Positions 24,673 to 33,918 of a DNA stretch of 64,000 bases are shown in pieces. This DNA comes from Waddliaceae bacterium. Its GTDB lineage: Bacteria > Chlamydiota > Chlamydiia > Chlamydiales > GCA-2709385. Location: contig PAQS01000018.1 of assembly GCA_002709385.1 (NCBI GenBank), positions 25,784-89,783 of the forward strand. The letters run 5' to 3'. How positions within the stretch are numbered: the stretch's first letter is position 1; every line of letters starts with the position of its first letter. The translations under genes and the position numbers were made by a program. The notes under the pieces were generated by a model. It saw nothing but the letters and a program-made list of their open reading frames with translations. It ran no database searches and was not told the origin of the DNA.

Positions 24673-27393
24673 ATGAAGAAAATACTTCTTTTCTTTATTC
24701 ACTATATTATTCGTATCAGTTTAAAAATTCGCTATCGGATTACGATAAAAGGGAAAGAAAACTTATCGAAAGAAGCTTTGAGCCGTTCAAAGGGAATTTT
24801 ATTCTTACCGAATCACCCTTGTCAAATGGACCCAGTGATTGTAGCTTCTCTTCTTTGGGGACGCTTTTCTCCTCGTGCTATGATGGCAGAATATGTCTAT
24901 TACACACCTGGAATTCATTGGATAGCAAAAAAAATTCGTGCAGTACCTATCCCTAATTTTGATCTTTCTATGAATTCGTACAAACGCAAAGTAAACGACA
25001 AAGCGTTTGATGAAGCTATTGATACAATAGAGAATAATGGAAATTTCTTGATTTATCCAGGTGCTCGCTTAAAGCATACAAATAAAGAAGTTGTAGGGGG
25101 AGCGAGTGGGGTTCATCGAATTTTACAAGATGTACCAGAAGCAAATATTGTTTTGGTTCGTACGACCGGTCTGTGGGGAAGTCGCTTTTCTCGCGCGATT
25201 TCTGGGACTGTTCCTTCTTTTGGTTCGACGTTTTTCGGTGCCATCAAAGATGCTTTTAAAAATCTTATTTTCTTTATGCCTAAGCGTAGAGTAACTGTTG
25301 AATTTGTAAGTAATCCTCCAGACTTTCCTTACAATGGAACTCGTTCTGAAATCAATCAGTACCTAGAAACATTCTATAATACGGGTCATGAAGGACAAGA
25401 AGAAGAAGGGGAGCCTTTAGTGCTTGTTTCTAATTATTTTTGGAAACAAGAGTACCCTGAAATTACTGCGAATAAATCTCAATATGAAGATGTTGTTGAT
25501 GTAAGTTCTGTATCACAAAAAATAAAAGATACGGTTTTATCTGAGCTTTCTCAGATGTCTCATAAGCCTGTAGCGGAAATCAAAGAAAATATGCACCTGT
25601 CTATGGATCTTGGTTTAGATTCGTTAGATGGTGCAGATCTTGTTGTATTTCTTGAAAATCACTTTGAAGTCTCAGGTGTGTTGCCAGGGCATTTAACAAC
25701 CGTAAGCCGTGTGATTAGTATTGCTGCTAAACAAACCGAGATAGAAGAAACAGTTGATGAAGATGTGAAGTCTGGAGAGGCTTGGTTCAAGAATCAAGAT
25801 CGACCAGACGCTATTATTCCTGCTGGAAAAACCATTGGAGAGGTATTTCTTAAACAGTGTGATCGCATGGGCAATGTAATGGCTTGTGTTGACGATAAGG
25901 GAAATACCATGACTTATCGCCAACTTAAAATGCGTGCCATTCTTCTGGCTCGTTACATACGACAGCTTCCAGGTGATACAGTAGGAATTCTTCTTCCTTC
26001 CACTATAGCGTCAACTTTATGCATTTTTGCTTGTCAGTTAGCACGTAAAGTACCTGTTATGGTCAATTGGACAGTTGGACCTCGTCACTTAAAGACGGTT
26101 GTAGAGGTTAGTGAAATTCAATCTGTATTGACTTCTTGGAAATTTTTAGATCGTTTGGATGGAGTTGATTTAGATGGCATCGATGATAAGCTTTTGATGC
26201 TTGAAGATATCGTACGTGATTTAACATTGCTTGATAAGGTGAAAACAGGGCTTCTTTCTACAAGAAAGGCAAGCGCTCTCATGAAACATTTTGGCTTAAA
26301 TGAAGTAAGTGAGAACTCTCCTTCTGTGATGCTCTTTACTAGTGGTACAGAAGGGGCTCCAAAAGGGGTACCTCTTAGTCACCGCAATATTTTATTCAAT
26401 CAAAGATCAACAATAGAAAAAATTATTTTAGAGAAGTCGGACGTCCTTTACGGTATGCTTCCTCCTTTTCATTCGTTTGGTTTCAATGTTACAGGAATCT
26501 TACCTATTTTAGCGGGAGTTAAGGCGGTTTACTATCCGAATCCTACAGATAGCGTAGCTCTTGCAAAAGGGGTCGAAAAATGGAAAGTAACCCTTTTATG
26601 TAGTGCCCCAACTTTCCTTAATGCCATTCTTCGTTCGGGAGAAAAATCCTTATTTGATAGTGTGCGTTACTTCATGGTAGGGGCTGAAAAAGCACCGCCA
26701 GAATTACGTACACTTGTAAATAGTATGGGAGGAGATCGTGAGCTTTTAGATGGGTATGGCATTACAGAGTGTGCTCCTGTTCTTACAATCACAATACCTG
26801 GGGAAAAAGCGAAGGGAGTGGGAAAACCTATTCCCGGCATCGAAATGAAAATTATTCATGCCGAAACTCACGCTCCTATAGAGCAAGGAGAACAAGGGCT
26901 GATTATTGCTCATGGACCTAATGTATTTCCTGGCTATGCAAATGCAGGTATTCGCAATCCTTTCATTGATCTGGATGGGAAACGCTGGTACAACACAGGA
27001 GATTTAGGCTTCTTCGACGAAGAAGGATGTTTGCATTTATCCGGACGTCTCAAACGTTTCATTAAGGTTGGGGGAGAAATGGTGAGTCTTCTTGCTATCG
27101 AAAGCGCCCTCTTAGAAGCAATCCCTCAAATGGAATGGAAAATACGTAAAGATCAAGAAGGACCACTACTTGCTGTATGTGCAGAGGAAGTAGCAGGTGA
27201 AAAACCAAATGTTTACCTCTTCACCACATTTCCTTGCTCTGTAGAAGAAGCAAACCAAGCATTGCGTTCACAAGGTTTTAGCAATATTGTTCGCATTTCA
27301 TCAGTGGAAGAACTGGAAGAAATCCCAGTAATGGGAACAGGCAAAATCTTTTATCGTCGGCTCGAGCAGTGGTATGTTCACGCAAGTGAGTAA
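24673..27393 (+). CDS. aas: Acyltransferase-ACP-acyl-ACP synthetase fusion (Aas-like)
   Basis: Three domains in one 906-residue chain. Residues 1-235: a PlsC-type lysophospholipid acyltransferase with NHPCQMD (H48, D53, the HX4D motif) and FLIYPGARLK. Residues about 280-355: an acyl carrier protein with the phosphopantetheine serine S317 in GLDSLDGADL. Residues about 375-906: an AMP-forming synthetase with LFTSGTEGAPKGVPLSH, DGYGITECAP, NTGDLGF and a final GTGKIFYRR. E. coli Aas has the first and third parts but no built-in ACP. The fusion would activate a fatty acid, load it and pass it to a lysolipid, suiting scavenging of host fatty acids. ATG at 24673 has GGAG upstream and is chosen over TTG 24661. 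Confidence 0.88.
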   Translation: MKKILLFFIHYIIRISLKIRYRITIKGKENLSKEALSRSKGILFLPNHPCQMDPVIVASLLWGRFSPRAMMAEYVYYTPGIHWIAKKIRAVPIPNFDLSMNSYKRKVNDKAFDEAIDTIENNGNFLIYPGARLKHTNKEVVGGASGVHRILQDVPEANIVLVRTTGLWGSRFSRAISGTVPSFGSTFFGAIKDAFKNLIFFMPKRRVTVEFVSNPPDFPYNGTRSEINQYLETFYNTGHEGQEEEGEPLVLVSNYFWKQEYPEITANKSQYEDVVDVSSVSQKIKDTVLSELSQMSHKPVAEIKENMHLSMDLGLDSLDGADLVVFLENHFEVSGVLPGHLTTVSRVISIAAKQTEIEETVDEDVKSGEAWFKNQDRPDAIIPAGKTIGEVFLKQCDRMGNVMACVDDKGNTMTYRQLKMRAILLARYIRQLPGDTVGILLPSTIASTLCIFACQLARKVPVMVNWTVGPRHLKTVVEVSEIQSVLTSWKFLDRLDGVDLDGIDDKLLMLEDIVRDLTLLDKVKTGLLSTRKASALMKHFGLNEVSENSPSVMLFTSGTEGAPKGVPLSHRNILFNQRSTIEKIILEKSDVLYGMLPPFHSFGFNVTGILPILAGVKAVYYPNPTDSVALAKGVEKWKVTLLCSAPTFLNAILRSGEKSLFDSVRYFMVGAEKAPPELRTLVNSMGGDRELLDGYGITECAPVLTITIPGEKAKGVGKPIPGIEMKIIHAETHAPIEQGEQGLIIAHGPNVFPGYANAGIRNPFIDLDGKRWYNTGDLGFFDEEGCLHLSGRLKRFIKVGGEMVSLLAIESALLEAIPQMEWKIRKDQEGPLLAVCAEEVAGEKPNVYLFTTFPCSVEEANQALRSQGFSNIVRISSVEELEEIPVMGTGKIFYRRLEQWYVHASE

Positions 27394-27468
27394 ATAAAAT
27401 TTGAGTAATTGATATTTAGAGAAAATATCTATAAACTATTTGATTTTAATTAGTATAAGTTATTGTTT

Positions 27469-28908
27469 ATGAGTATAAAAACCGAACTACGCCTTTTTAA
27501 TACTGAAACACGGACAAAAGAACCGCTAAAAACGATGCAAGCGAATTATGTGAAGTTGTATACCTGCGGACCTACGGTATACGATTACGCACATATTGGA
27601 AATTTTCGTACTTATATTTTCGAAGATCTTCTTCGCCGTACACTCTCTTTTATGGGGTATCAGGTGGAGCAGGTAATGAATCTTACAGATGTTGATGATA
27701 AAACCATTAGGGGAGCTATTAAGCAAGGTGTCACTCTTGATGAGTATACTCAACCCTATAAAGATTCTTTTTTTGAAGATTTAGATACTTTGGGGATTCA
27801 GAGAGCGGAACATTATCCGGCAGCTACAGAATATGTTCCTGAAATGATCGCTTTTATTCAAGATTTGATTGAGAAAGGGGTCGCCTATCAGGGAGCTGAT
27901 GGAAGTGTGTATTTTTCTATTCAGCAATTTCCTCGCTACGGCTGCCTATCTCATTTACGTTTGGATGAGTTGGAAGCTGGTCGATCTAATCGTATTAGCT
28001 CTGATGAGTATGAAAAAGACTGTGTTGCTGATTTTGTTTTGTGGAAAGCTTTAGATGCTGAGCGAGATGGAAATATTTATTGGGAAAGTCCTTTTGGTAA
28101 AGGAAGACCGGGTTGGCATTTAGAGTGTTCTACGATGGCCATGAGTATTCTTGGTGAAACGGTGGATATTCATGTGGGTGGAGTGGATAATATGTTTCCG
28201 CACCATGAAAATGAGATTGCCCAGTCTGAGTGTCGTTCAGGTAAGCGTTTTGCTAATTTATGGATGCACTCTGAGCATTTGATTGTGAATAACAAGAAGA
28301 TGTCTAAGAGTCTCGGTAACTTTTATACTCTTCGAGATCTTTTGAAGCAGGGATATGAAGGGGCACATGTTCGATATTTGCTTTTGAGTACTCACTATAA
28401 AACACAGCTAAATTTCACCTTAGATGGTCTTGCTGCGGCAAAAGCCTCTTTACAGAGGGTGAATGACTTCATTGCTCGTATCAAGGAGCAAGAAGGAGCT
28501 GGAGATAGCAGCGCGATTGATCGTGTTTTAGAAGATGCTATGGAGAAGTTTTATCAAGCCTTAGCGGATGACTTGAATATATCAGTTGCTCTTGCCTCGG
28601 TGTTTGATCTTGTTCGTGAAGTCAATGCTCTTGTTGATGCGGGTAAGGTTGGAAAAATTGAAGCTGAAAAAGTTGTGGCATTGATGCAGCGTTTTGATGA
28701 AGTGCTTTGTGTGTTTTCTTTTGAGCAAGAAGAAACAAAAGCTCCGCAAGAGCTAGAAGAAGCTTTAGTAAAAAGGCAGCAAGCGAGAGCGGATAAGAAT
28801 TGGGCTTTAGCGGATGAGTTGAGGGACTTGATTCAGTCTAGAGGGTATATCATTTTAGACGGACCAGAAGGGTCTAAATTAAAAAAAACAGAAGAAAGTA
28901 GGTCTTAA
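27469..28908 (+). CDS. cysS: Cysteinyl-tRNA synthetase
   Basis: A class I synthetase charging tRNA-Cys. It has the zinc Cys C33 in YTCGPTVYDYAHIGN, the HIGN signature at 42-45, WHLECSTMAM, HVGGVDNMFPHHENEIAQSE and KKMSKSLGNF. The C-terminal helical tRNA-binding part is complete. ATG at 27469 is preferred over TTG 27463. It is followed after 4 bases by a winged-helix gene, so the three genes to 29526 look like one operon. In Chlamydia cysS and lysS lie near each other, as here. Confidence 0.96.
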   Translation: MSIKTELRLFNTETRTKEPLKTMQANYVKLYTCGPTVYDYAHIGNFRTYIFEDLLRRTLSFMGYQVEQVMNLTDVDDKTIRGAIKQGVTLDEYTQPYKDSFFEDLDTLGIQRAEHYPAATEYVPEMIAFIQDLIEKGVAYQGADGSVYFSIQQFPRYGCLSHLRLDELEAGRSNRISSDEYEKDCVADFVLWKALDAERDGNIYWESPFGKGRPGWHLECSTMAMSILGETVDIHVGGVDNMFPHHENEIAQSECRSGKRFANLWMHSEHLIVNNKKMSKSLGNFYTLRDLLKQGYEGAHVRYLLLSTHYKTQLNFTLDGLAAAKASLQRVNDFIARIKEQEGAGDSSAIDRVLEDAMEKFYQALADDLNISVALASVFDLVREVNALVDAGKVGKIEAEKVVALMQRFDEVLCVFSFEQEETKAPQELEEALVKRQQARADKNWALADELRDLIQSRGYIILDGPEGSKLKKTEESRS

Positions 28909-28912
28909 GAGA

Positions 28913-29158
28913 ATGGCAAGAACAAAAGACGAAAAGCTTTTGGTGAAGTTATATCAAGAAGCCCGGAGACATGAAGATACAGATATCAATTTAGATCCTT
29001 ATCTAATTGGTAAAGCCATGGGCTTACGTGAGCATGCCGTTAAAGTTATGGTTAATACCCTCACACAAGCCAATTTCGTTAAAAAAGTAGGTAAGCTCGT
29101 TTATATTACCAGTAATGGGTATAAGCTAGCTGAAGAGCTTTGTGGGGCTCCTGCTTAA
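28913..29158 (+). CDS. Small winged-helix-like protein
   Basis: An 81-residue protein of the pattern helix-helix-recognition helix-wing: PYLIGKAMGLREHAVKVMVNTLTQANFVKKVGKLVYITSNGYKLAEEL. This is typical of a winged helix-turn-helix, so DNA binding is likely though no family name can be given. It lies 4 bases after cysS and its stop overlaps the ferredoxin start at TAATG. The target is unknown; being next to a ferredoxin does not by itself imply redox sensing, as its single Cys is near the end. Confidence 0.75.
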   Translation: MARTKDEKLLVKLYQEARRHEDTDINLDPYLIGKAMGLREHAVKVMVNTLTQANFVKKVGKLVYITSNGYKLAEELCGAPA

Positions 29159-29526
29159 TGGAACGGAAGGAGTTCTTTGGTGCAGCATTAAAATATTTTA
29201 CTGGTAAGGCGTTAGAAGTTGTAGAAGAGAATCCTCTTCTTGAACAGTTGGAAGCGCTTGCTGATAAAAAATCTGATGAACGTCGCCAACGACCTCCGGG
29301 AGCTCCAGAATCAGACCACAAATTCCAAGAAATGTGTACAGGATGTGATGGCTGTATGGTGGCATGTCCTGTAAATATTCTTATGGTAGAGGATATGGAT
29401 ACCCGTCACCCTCTCCTCTACCCAGATAAGAATCCCTGCATTCAATGTAGTGCTTTTCCTTGTATCACAGCTTGCCCTACGGGAGCTCTGTCTTTTAATC
29501 ATGGGACAGAACTACGAGAGATATAG
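29158..29526 (+). CDS. Two-cluster 4Fe-4S ferredoxin-like protein
   Basis: A 122-residue iron-sulfur protein with two cysteine sets. C60, C63, C66 and C70 (CTGCDGCMVACP) form a classic 4Fe-4S set. C94, C97, C102 and C106 (CIQCSAFPCITACP) have a longer CX4C spacing, as in NapF/NapG-like electron-transfer subunits. The first 55 residues are helical and charged, with no signal peptide, so it is cytoplasmic. The electron partner is not in the window. ATG at 29158 overlaps the previous stop. Confidence 0.82.
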   Translation: MERKEFFGAALKYFTGKALEVVEENPLLEQLEALADKKSDERRQRPPGAPESDHKFQEMCTGCDGCMVACPVNILMVEDMDTRHPLLYPDKNPCIQCSAFPCITACPTGALSFNHGTELREI

Positions 29527-29561
29527 ATTTGAGAAAAGTAAAACAGCGCTTTAGAGATTTA

Positions 29562-29708
29562 ACTCTGTGACTCGGTAGTGATTTTTTAAGTAGGCAATTT
29601 ATAAAAGCTGGCTAGTACTTAAATCATATAAAAAAACTCCCGAATAAGCACAGTGTTTAATTAGGAATTTTTCTTTTAGCTTATAAGTTCACCACGGAGT
29701 CACCGAGT
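29562..29708. repeat. CACCACAGAG-type repeat, split inverted arms
   Basis: ACTCTGTGACTCGGTAGTGA (29562-29581) and TCACCACGGAGTCACCGAGT (29689-29708) are inverted relatives of the arms seen at 4.5 and 62.5 kb, here 107 bases apart and facing each other. Nothing else is seen in the gap between the ferredoxin gene and the minus-strand gene ending at 29739. Confidence 0.65.
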
Positions 29709-29738
29709 ATTTAACTAAGTAAAAAAAGTTATTTTCTT

Positions 29739-30284
29739 CTAGCTCGTACTAATACTTAAAAAGCAGTATTCTTTTGGAAATGTACTTTTAAGAATTTCTT
29801 GTATTTCTTCTAAAACAAAATCACGAGCTCCATTTTTTCCATGCCCAAAAGAGCCTTGGTAAAAAGGAGAGATGTGAGCGTGGAGCATCGGATTAGGGTC
29901 TATACTGATTACTGTCAGGGTAACTTGGTATTCACATGCATTGAAGGTATGGTTTCCATATGAAAGATGATCAGTAAAGTGACGAAGGTTTGCCTTGTAG
30001 GTTTCTAGGTCAGGTCGTTCTTCACATTGAACATGCTTTTGAGGAAAGACATCTTGAATAGCTTCTATCGTTTTTTTTCTCGTTTCTTGTTCAAGAGAAG
30101 AACAAGTTGTAGAGCTTGGAACAATTGAATATTGACACAGGTCTTTTTGTCCTTCTTTATGTGTAAGATAAAGCCAGACAGAGAACTTATCTATCTGAAA
30201 TATTTCTTCTGAAACAGTGTTAGATTGATTTTCCATGCTCCAGTTAGAGAGCTCATTTTGAAAAATTTCTACAGCATTCATCAT
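29739..30284 (-). CDS. Uncharacterised protein
   Basis: A 181-residue protein with no recognised domain. It has mixed strand and helix character, a conserved-looking stretch HAHISPFYQGSFGHGKNGARDF and a Glu/Lys-rich C-terminus. There is no signal peptide or membrane segment. The ATGATG start at 30284 has AGGAT upstream. It is a single gene between a repeat and a divergent small gene. The function is unknown. Confidence 0.72.
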   Translation of the reverse strand: MMNAVEIFQNELSNWSMENQSNTVSEEIFQIDKFSVWLYLTHKEGQKDLCQYSIVPSSTTCSSLEQETRKKTIEAIQDVFPQKHVQCEERPDLETYKANLRHFTDHLSYGNHTFNACEYQVTLTVISIDPNPMLHAHISPFYQGSFGHGKNGARDFVLEEIQEILKSTFPKEYCFLSISTS

Positions 30285-30402
30285 GATATCCTTTTTTTTA
30301 TGTCATGACCAAAAGATGACAGGATCTTATACGGTAGTTATTTAAATATTTATTTCATAGTGCTTAATATGATAGAGAAGGTAGAAAAGATGAGAATTTT
30401 TT

Positions 30403-30645
30403 ATGGGATTAATAGAATCTTTAATAAATCAACAAAATCACAATAATCTTTCTGCTTTGTTGAGTTATTTAAAATCTTTTAATCAAAACAAAAAATTAGT
30501 TAGTAGTATATGTTCAGATAAAAAATCTGTATTTTTCGAACTAACAGATGAGCAAATTGATTATGTAAGAGAATGTATTAATCCTGAGGTTTTAAAAAAT
30601 CTTGGTTGGACTGGAGAAGGCGCTGTTTTTGAAAATAAACAATAG
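30403..30645 (+). CDS. Small uncharacterised protein
   Basis: An 80-residue helical protein (LIESLINQQNHNNLSALLSYL, then EQIDYVRECINPEVLKNLGW). No motif is recognised. The start ATG at 30403 lacks a strong ribosome binding site. A GC-rich hairpin ends the unit. It is a plausible but unconfirmed gene. Confidence 0.55.
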   Translation: MGLIESLINQQNHNNLSALLSYLKSFNQNKKLVSSICSDKKSVFFELTDEQIDYVRECINPEVLKNLGWTGEGAVFENKQ

Positions 30646-30669
30646 AAAGCAGAAGGCTCTACATTCTAA

Positions 30670-30695
30670 TCGGCGGGAAAGAGGATCCCCGCCGA
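30670..30695. terminator. GC-rich hairpin between converging genes
   Basis: TCGGCGGG (30670-30677) pairs with CCCGCCGA (30688-30695), followed by ATTTTA on the plus side. It lies between the 80-residue gene and the end of lysS and could serve both directions. Confidence 0.7.
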
Positions 30696-30717
30696 ATTTT
30701 ACCTAGTAGAAGAAGAA

Positions 30718-32358
30718 TTAGGTACAAGCTTTTTCTGTAGCGCTTGCTTCTTCTTCTGATGGATGATTTCCGTGATCAAGAGGTTTCATCCATGGGAAGT
30801 AGAGAACATCTCGTATAGAAAGAGCTTGGGTAAAGACCATAACGAGACGGTCGATTCCAATTCCTACTCCACCAGCTGGTGGCATACCCTGGCAAATCGC
30901 TTCAATAAACTCTTCATCTAAAGGATTTGCTTCATCATCGCCTTTTTCTAGCTTTTCCGCTTGGTCTTCTAAGAGACGGCGCTGAATTTGTGGGTCATTC
31001 AGTTCAGAGTACGCATTACATGCCTCGCTACCCACAATGAAACTTTCAAAACGCTCTACAATACCTTGTTCTTTTTCTTTAGGATCACGGTGCAGTTTGC
31101 AGAGAGGGGTTGTTTCAATAGGGTGATCAATGATGTGATGAGGTTGTACCAAATGCTCTTCAGCAGTTTCTTCGAATAGTTTGGCGATTAAAAGGCCTCT
31201 AGGAAGTTTCTTAGCATCTTCAGCTGAAATTTTCGGGAAAGTACTGAGCTTTTCTCGAAGTTCATCATCACTCATTTGATCTACATCAATTTTTCCAAAT
31301 TTCTTGATCGCATCTTTTACTGTAAGACGCGCCCAAGGAGCTTTCATGTCGATCATGACAGGCTCTTCGCCTTCGTTGCGAATATAAGGAATCTTAGTAT
31401 CACCAAACAGCTCTAAAGCAATCTTCTCATACAAAGTTTCAACACAATGCATCATGTCATTGTAATCCCAATAAGAAGCATAAGCTTCTAGCATGGTAAA
31501 TTCAGGATTGTGTGTTCTATCAATACCTTCATTACGGAATACTTTAGATAGTTCGAAAACACGACCCATACCACCGACTAAAAGCTTCTTCAAAGAAATC
31601 TCTAAAGAGATGCGAAGGAACATATGTTGATTTAAGGCGTTGAGTTTTGTCTCAAAAGGAGCCGCTTCCGCACCACCATAAATACTCTGTATTACAGGAG
31701 TTTCAACTTCTAAGAAGGATTGCTCTTCAAAGTGCTTACGTACAATGCGTAAAATGTGGCTTCGTGTGCGGAAACGCTTTTGTACATCAGCATTGCTGAT
31801 AAGATCCAACCAACGCTTACGATAGCGTTGTTCTTTATCGCTAAGGCCAGAATGCTTATCAGGTAAAGGAAGTAAAGTTTTACAAAGCAATGTTACCGTT
31901 TTTACAAAAATTGTAAGCTCTCCCTTTCCAGTACGGAAAAGATGCCCTTTAACTCCAATGATATCGCCTAAATCAAGCTTTTTCTCAATAAATTTAATAG
32001 GAGAAGGAGCTTGAGCTACAGAAGAAGATTCTGGGTTATAACCATCCACAGAACTATGGTCTCTGTTGAACATAATTTGTATTCTGCCATGTTCATCTTG
32101 CAGCTGCCCAAAAGCGTTTTTTCCCATGGCACGGAAAAGAACAAGGCGCCCAGCTAAACAAACTTCTCCAGTTTTTCCTAATTCAGCATCTTCGCTATTT
32201 CCAACTTCATGGCCAGTCCATTGTTTATGGAGCTCATGAGAAAAATGAGTGGGGGTGAATTTGTGAGGGTAGGGTTCAACACCGAGCTCACGGATTTCAG
32301 CTAACTTTTGGCTGCGGTTGATGAATTCTTCATGCTCATGATAATCAGGACGGCTCAT
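30718..32358 (-). CDS. lysS: Lysyl-tRNA synthetase, class II
   Basis: Charges tRNA-Lys. An N-terminal OB fold (VCLAGRLVLFRAMGKNAFGQLQD) is followed by class II motif 2 (FRNEGIDRTHNPEFTMLEAY) and motif 3 (GVGIGIDRLVMVFT). Motif 1 is in VETPVIQSIYGGAEAAPF. At 546 residues it is slightly longer than E. coli LysS (505), with a polar C-terminal tail after FPWMKP. It is divergent from the lipoprotein gene at 32589 across a 230-base AT-rich gap, which must carry both promoters, though I could not fix a -35/-10 pair. Confidence 0.96.
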   Translation of the reverse strand: MSRPDYHEHEEFINRSQKLAEIRELGVEPYPHKFTPTHFSHELHKQWTGHEVGNSEDAELGKTGEVCLAGRLVLFRAMGKNAFGQLQDEHGRIQIMFNRDHSSVDGYNPESSSVAQAPSPIKFIEKKLDLGDIIGVKGHLFRTGKGELTIFVKTVTLLCKTLLPLPDKHSGLSDKEQRYRKRWLDLISNADVQKRFRTRSHILRIVRKHFEEQSFLEVETPVIQSIYGGAEAAPFETKLNALNQHMFLRISLEISLKKLLVGGMGRVFELSKVFRNEGIDRTHNPEFTMLEAYASYWDYNDMMHCVETLYEKIALELFGDTKIPYIRNEGEEPVMIDMKAPWARLTVKDAIKKFGKIDVDQMSDDELREKLSTFPKISAEDAKKLPRGLLIAKLFEETAEEHLVQPHHIIDHPIETTPLCKLHRDPKEKEQGIVERFESFIVGSEACNAYSELNDPQIQRRLLEDQAEKLEKGDDEANPLDEEFIEAICQGMPPAGGVGIGIDRLVMVFTQALSIRDVLYFPWMKPLDHGNHPSEEEASATEKACT

Positions 32359-32588
32359 CTTATAATAAATCTTTTTTCAGGTTGAATCAGAGTGGTTATT
32401 TACTAACAAAAAATAGTTTAGATCTTAGGTGTTTATTTGTCTAGATTCTCAGATTTCTATTATTTACAGTAATAAATTTATTTTTTTAACATAACAACCT
32501 CAGATACCCCTAGTCTTTCTTTACAAAAATAGAAAAACCGAAACAATAGCAGGTAGAGAGTCAATTTATTGTTTTGTGAGTGAGTGGC

Positions 32589-33656
32589 ATGAGAAGGGCA
32601 GTCTTTTTGGTCTTAGGAATCCTAGTATTGATGATGGGGGCAGGGTGTAATCGAGCAGCGGAACGAGGTGGGGCACGAGCACAAACCCTTCTGGCAGAAG
32701 TAGAACTGCTCAATGAAAGCCGGAAGTTCGATAAAGCTCAAGAGACTTTAGAAGAGGTTTTCTCTATTTTAGATGAACTCAATCAAAAAGATCCGAGTAA
32801 TTTAGATTTTATTTTTATGCGTAGCAAAGCGTATATGCTTCGCTTTTTGAGTTTAAATACTCAAATCATCGAGAAGGCAGATATCCGTAAGCGCAGTCTT
32901 GTTCGTATGGCAGAAATGCATGAATATGAGGGATATGACGAAAATATTGAGGCTCTGCAGGCGCTTTTGATTAAGGTATTGAATTCAGAACGTGAACTAA
33001 CTTTAAGCAATCGTGGCTTTATACATGGAATGTTGGCAGCTTCTTGTCGTCTAAGTGATGAAAAAACCAATGAAGCCATCACACAATATGGTCTTGCTAT
33101 CAAAGCCTATCAAACTCAGCTTAAAAAACTAAAAGAAGAGCATAGTAAGATGTCTCCTCATACACTGGCGATTCAAAAGCTTGAAAATACGATTCGCCAG
33201 ATACAATTGCAGCAGGTAGAGGTTTTGCTTCTGGGTGAAGATTGGACACAGGCTTTAGGGCAATTACAGACAAATATGGCAGGAACGGATTTACAGTTTT
33301 TTTCCACGCAATTTGAGATTGTAGAAGATCATTTAGAGCAAATTAAAGAAAAAATAGCGTTGGCTGATCAGCAAGAAGCAAAGACAAGAGGTGATAAACT
33401 AGCAAAGGCTTTGGAAGATAGACGTGGAGCTTGGTCTGCAGTACGTGATGAGGTAGGTGGAGTCAATCCCTATCGTTCGGAACAGCTTCTCAATCAAATT
33501 TACCTTGCAGATTTAAAAAATAACCTCATTTACAGAATTATTTGTTACTATAACTTGAAGCAAGAAAGTGAGTTAAAAGAAGCAGAAAAAGTGCTCGGGA
33601 CCTATTATCCTGATGTAAAAGCAGATCTTATGGAAATGCTGGAGCAGTATCAGTAG
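32589..33656 (+). CDS. Putative lipoprotein with TPR-like helices
   Basis: The N-terminus RRAVFLVLGILVLMMGAGC is a lipoprotein signal ending at C20; the lipobox GAGC has an unusual Gly at -3. The mature part is all helical with repeat-like segments (FDKAQETLEEVFSILDEL, TNEAITQYGLAIKAYQTQL, WTQALGQLQTNM) resembling TPRs, which usually mediate protein contacts. It would be anchored in the periplasm. ATG at 32589 is preferred to GTG 32580. It is followed after 42 bases by a small membrane protein, and the two share a terminator, so they may work together. Confidence 0.82.
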   Translation: MRRAVFLVLGILVLMMGAGCNRAAERGGARAQTLLAEVELLNESRKFDKAQETLEEVFSILDELNQKDPSNLDFIFMRSKAYMLRFLSLNTQIIEKADIRKRSLVRMAEMHEYEGYDENIEALQALLIKVLNSERELTLSNRGFIHGMLAASCRLSDEKTNEAITQYGLAIKAYQTQLKKLKEEHSKMSPHTLAIQKLENTIRQIQLQQVEVLLLGEDWTQALGQLQTNMAGTDLQFFSTQFEIVEDHLEQIKEKIALADQQEAKTRGDKLAKALEDRRGAWSAVRDEVGGVNPYRSEQLLNQIYLADLKNNLIYRIICYYNLKQESELKEAEKVLGTYYPDVKADLMEMLEQYQ

Positions 33657-33698
33657 TCAATTGTTAAAAGATGGCACTTGCTTGAAGGAGCTGAATTT

Positions 33699-33875
33699 AT
33701 GTTTGATGCGTTTCGAAAATTTCGTGATGCAAGTAGCGCGACAAAGTGGTTTATCATTAATGTAGGAATGGTTCTTCTCATTGTATTTGTTACGACCATA
33801 TACGCTTATGGTCGTTTAAACAATGCAAGAAGCTACGATACAAGTAAGAAAATGACAGAGGATGTCGCTGATTAA
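33699..33875 (+). CDS. Small single-span membrane protein
   Basis: A 58-residue protein with one membrane span (FIINVGMVLLIVFVTTIYAYG) between a positively charged N-terminus and a polar tail, so the N-terminus should be inside. ATG at 33699 has GAAGGAG upstream, which makes this short gene credible. It lies between the lipoprotein gene and a strong terminator. Confidence 0.8.
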   Translation: MFDAFRKFRDASSATKWFIINVGMVLLIVFVTTIYAYGRLNNARSYDTSKKMTEDVAD

Positions 33876-33881
33876 TGATGC

Positions 33882-33911
33882 AGTAAAGGCGCAAGATATT
33901 GCGCCTTTACT
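33882..33911 (+). terminator. Strong intrinsic terminator
   Basis: AGTAAAGGCGCAA (33882-33894) pairs perfectly with TTGCGCCTTTACT (33899-33911) over a GATA loop. It ends 8 bases before the stop of the converging CheA-like gene and may serve both strands. Confidence 0.85.
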
Positions 33912-33918
33912 TCGTTTA

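Noticed and set aside
33669..33690. Sigma-54 promoter before the small membrane protein
   Set aside because: TGGCAC is present, but the -12 GC element is not at the required spacing (the position reads GAA).
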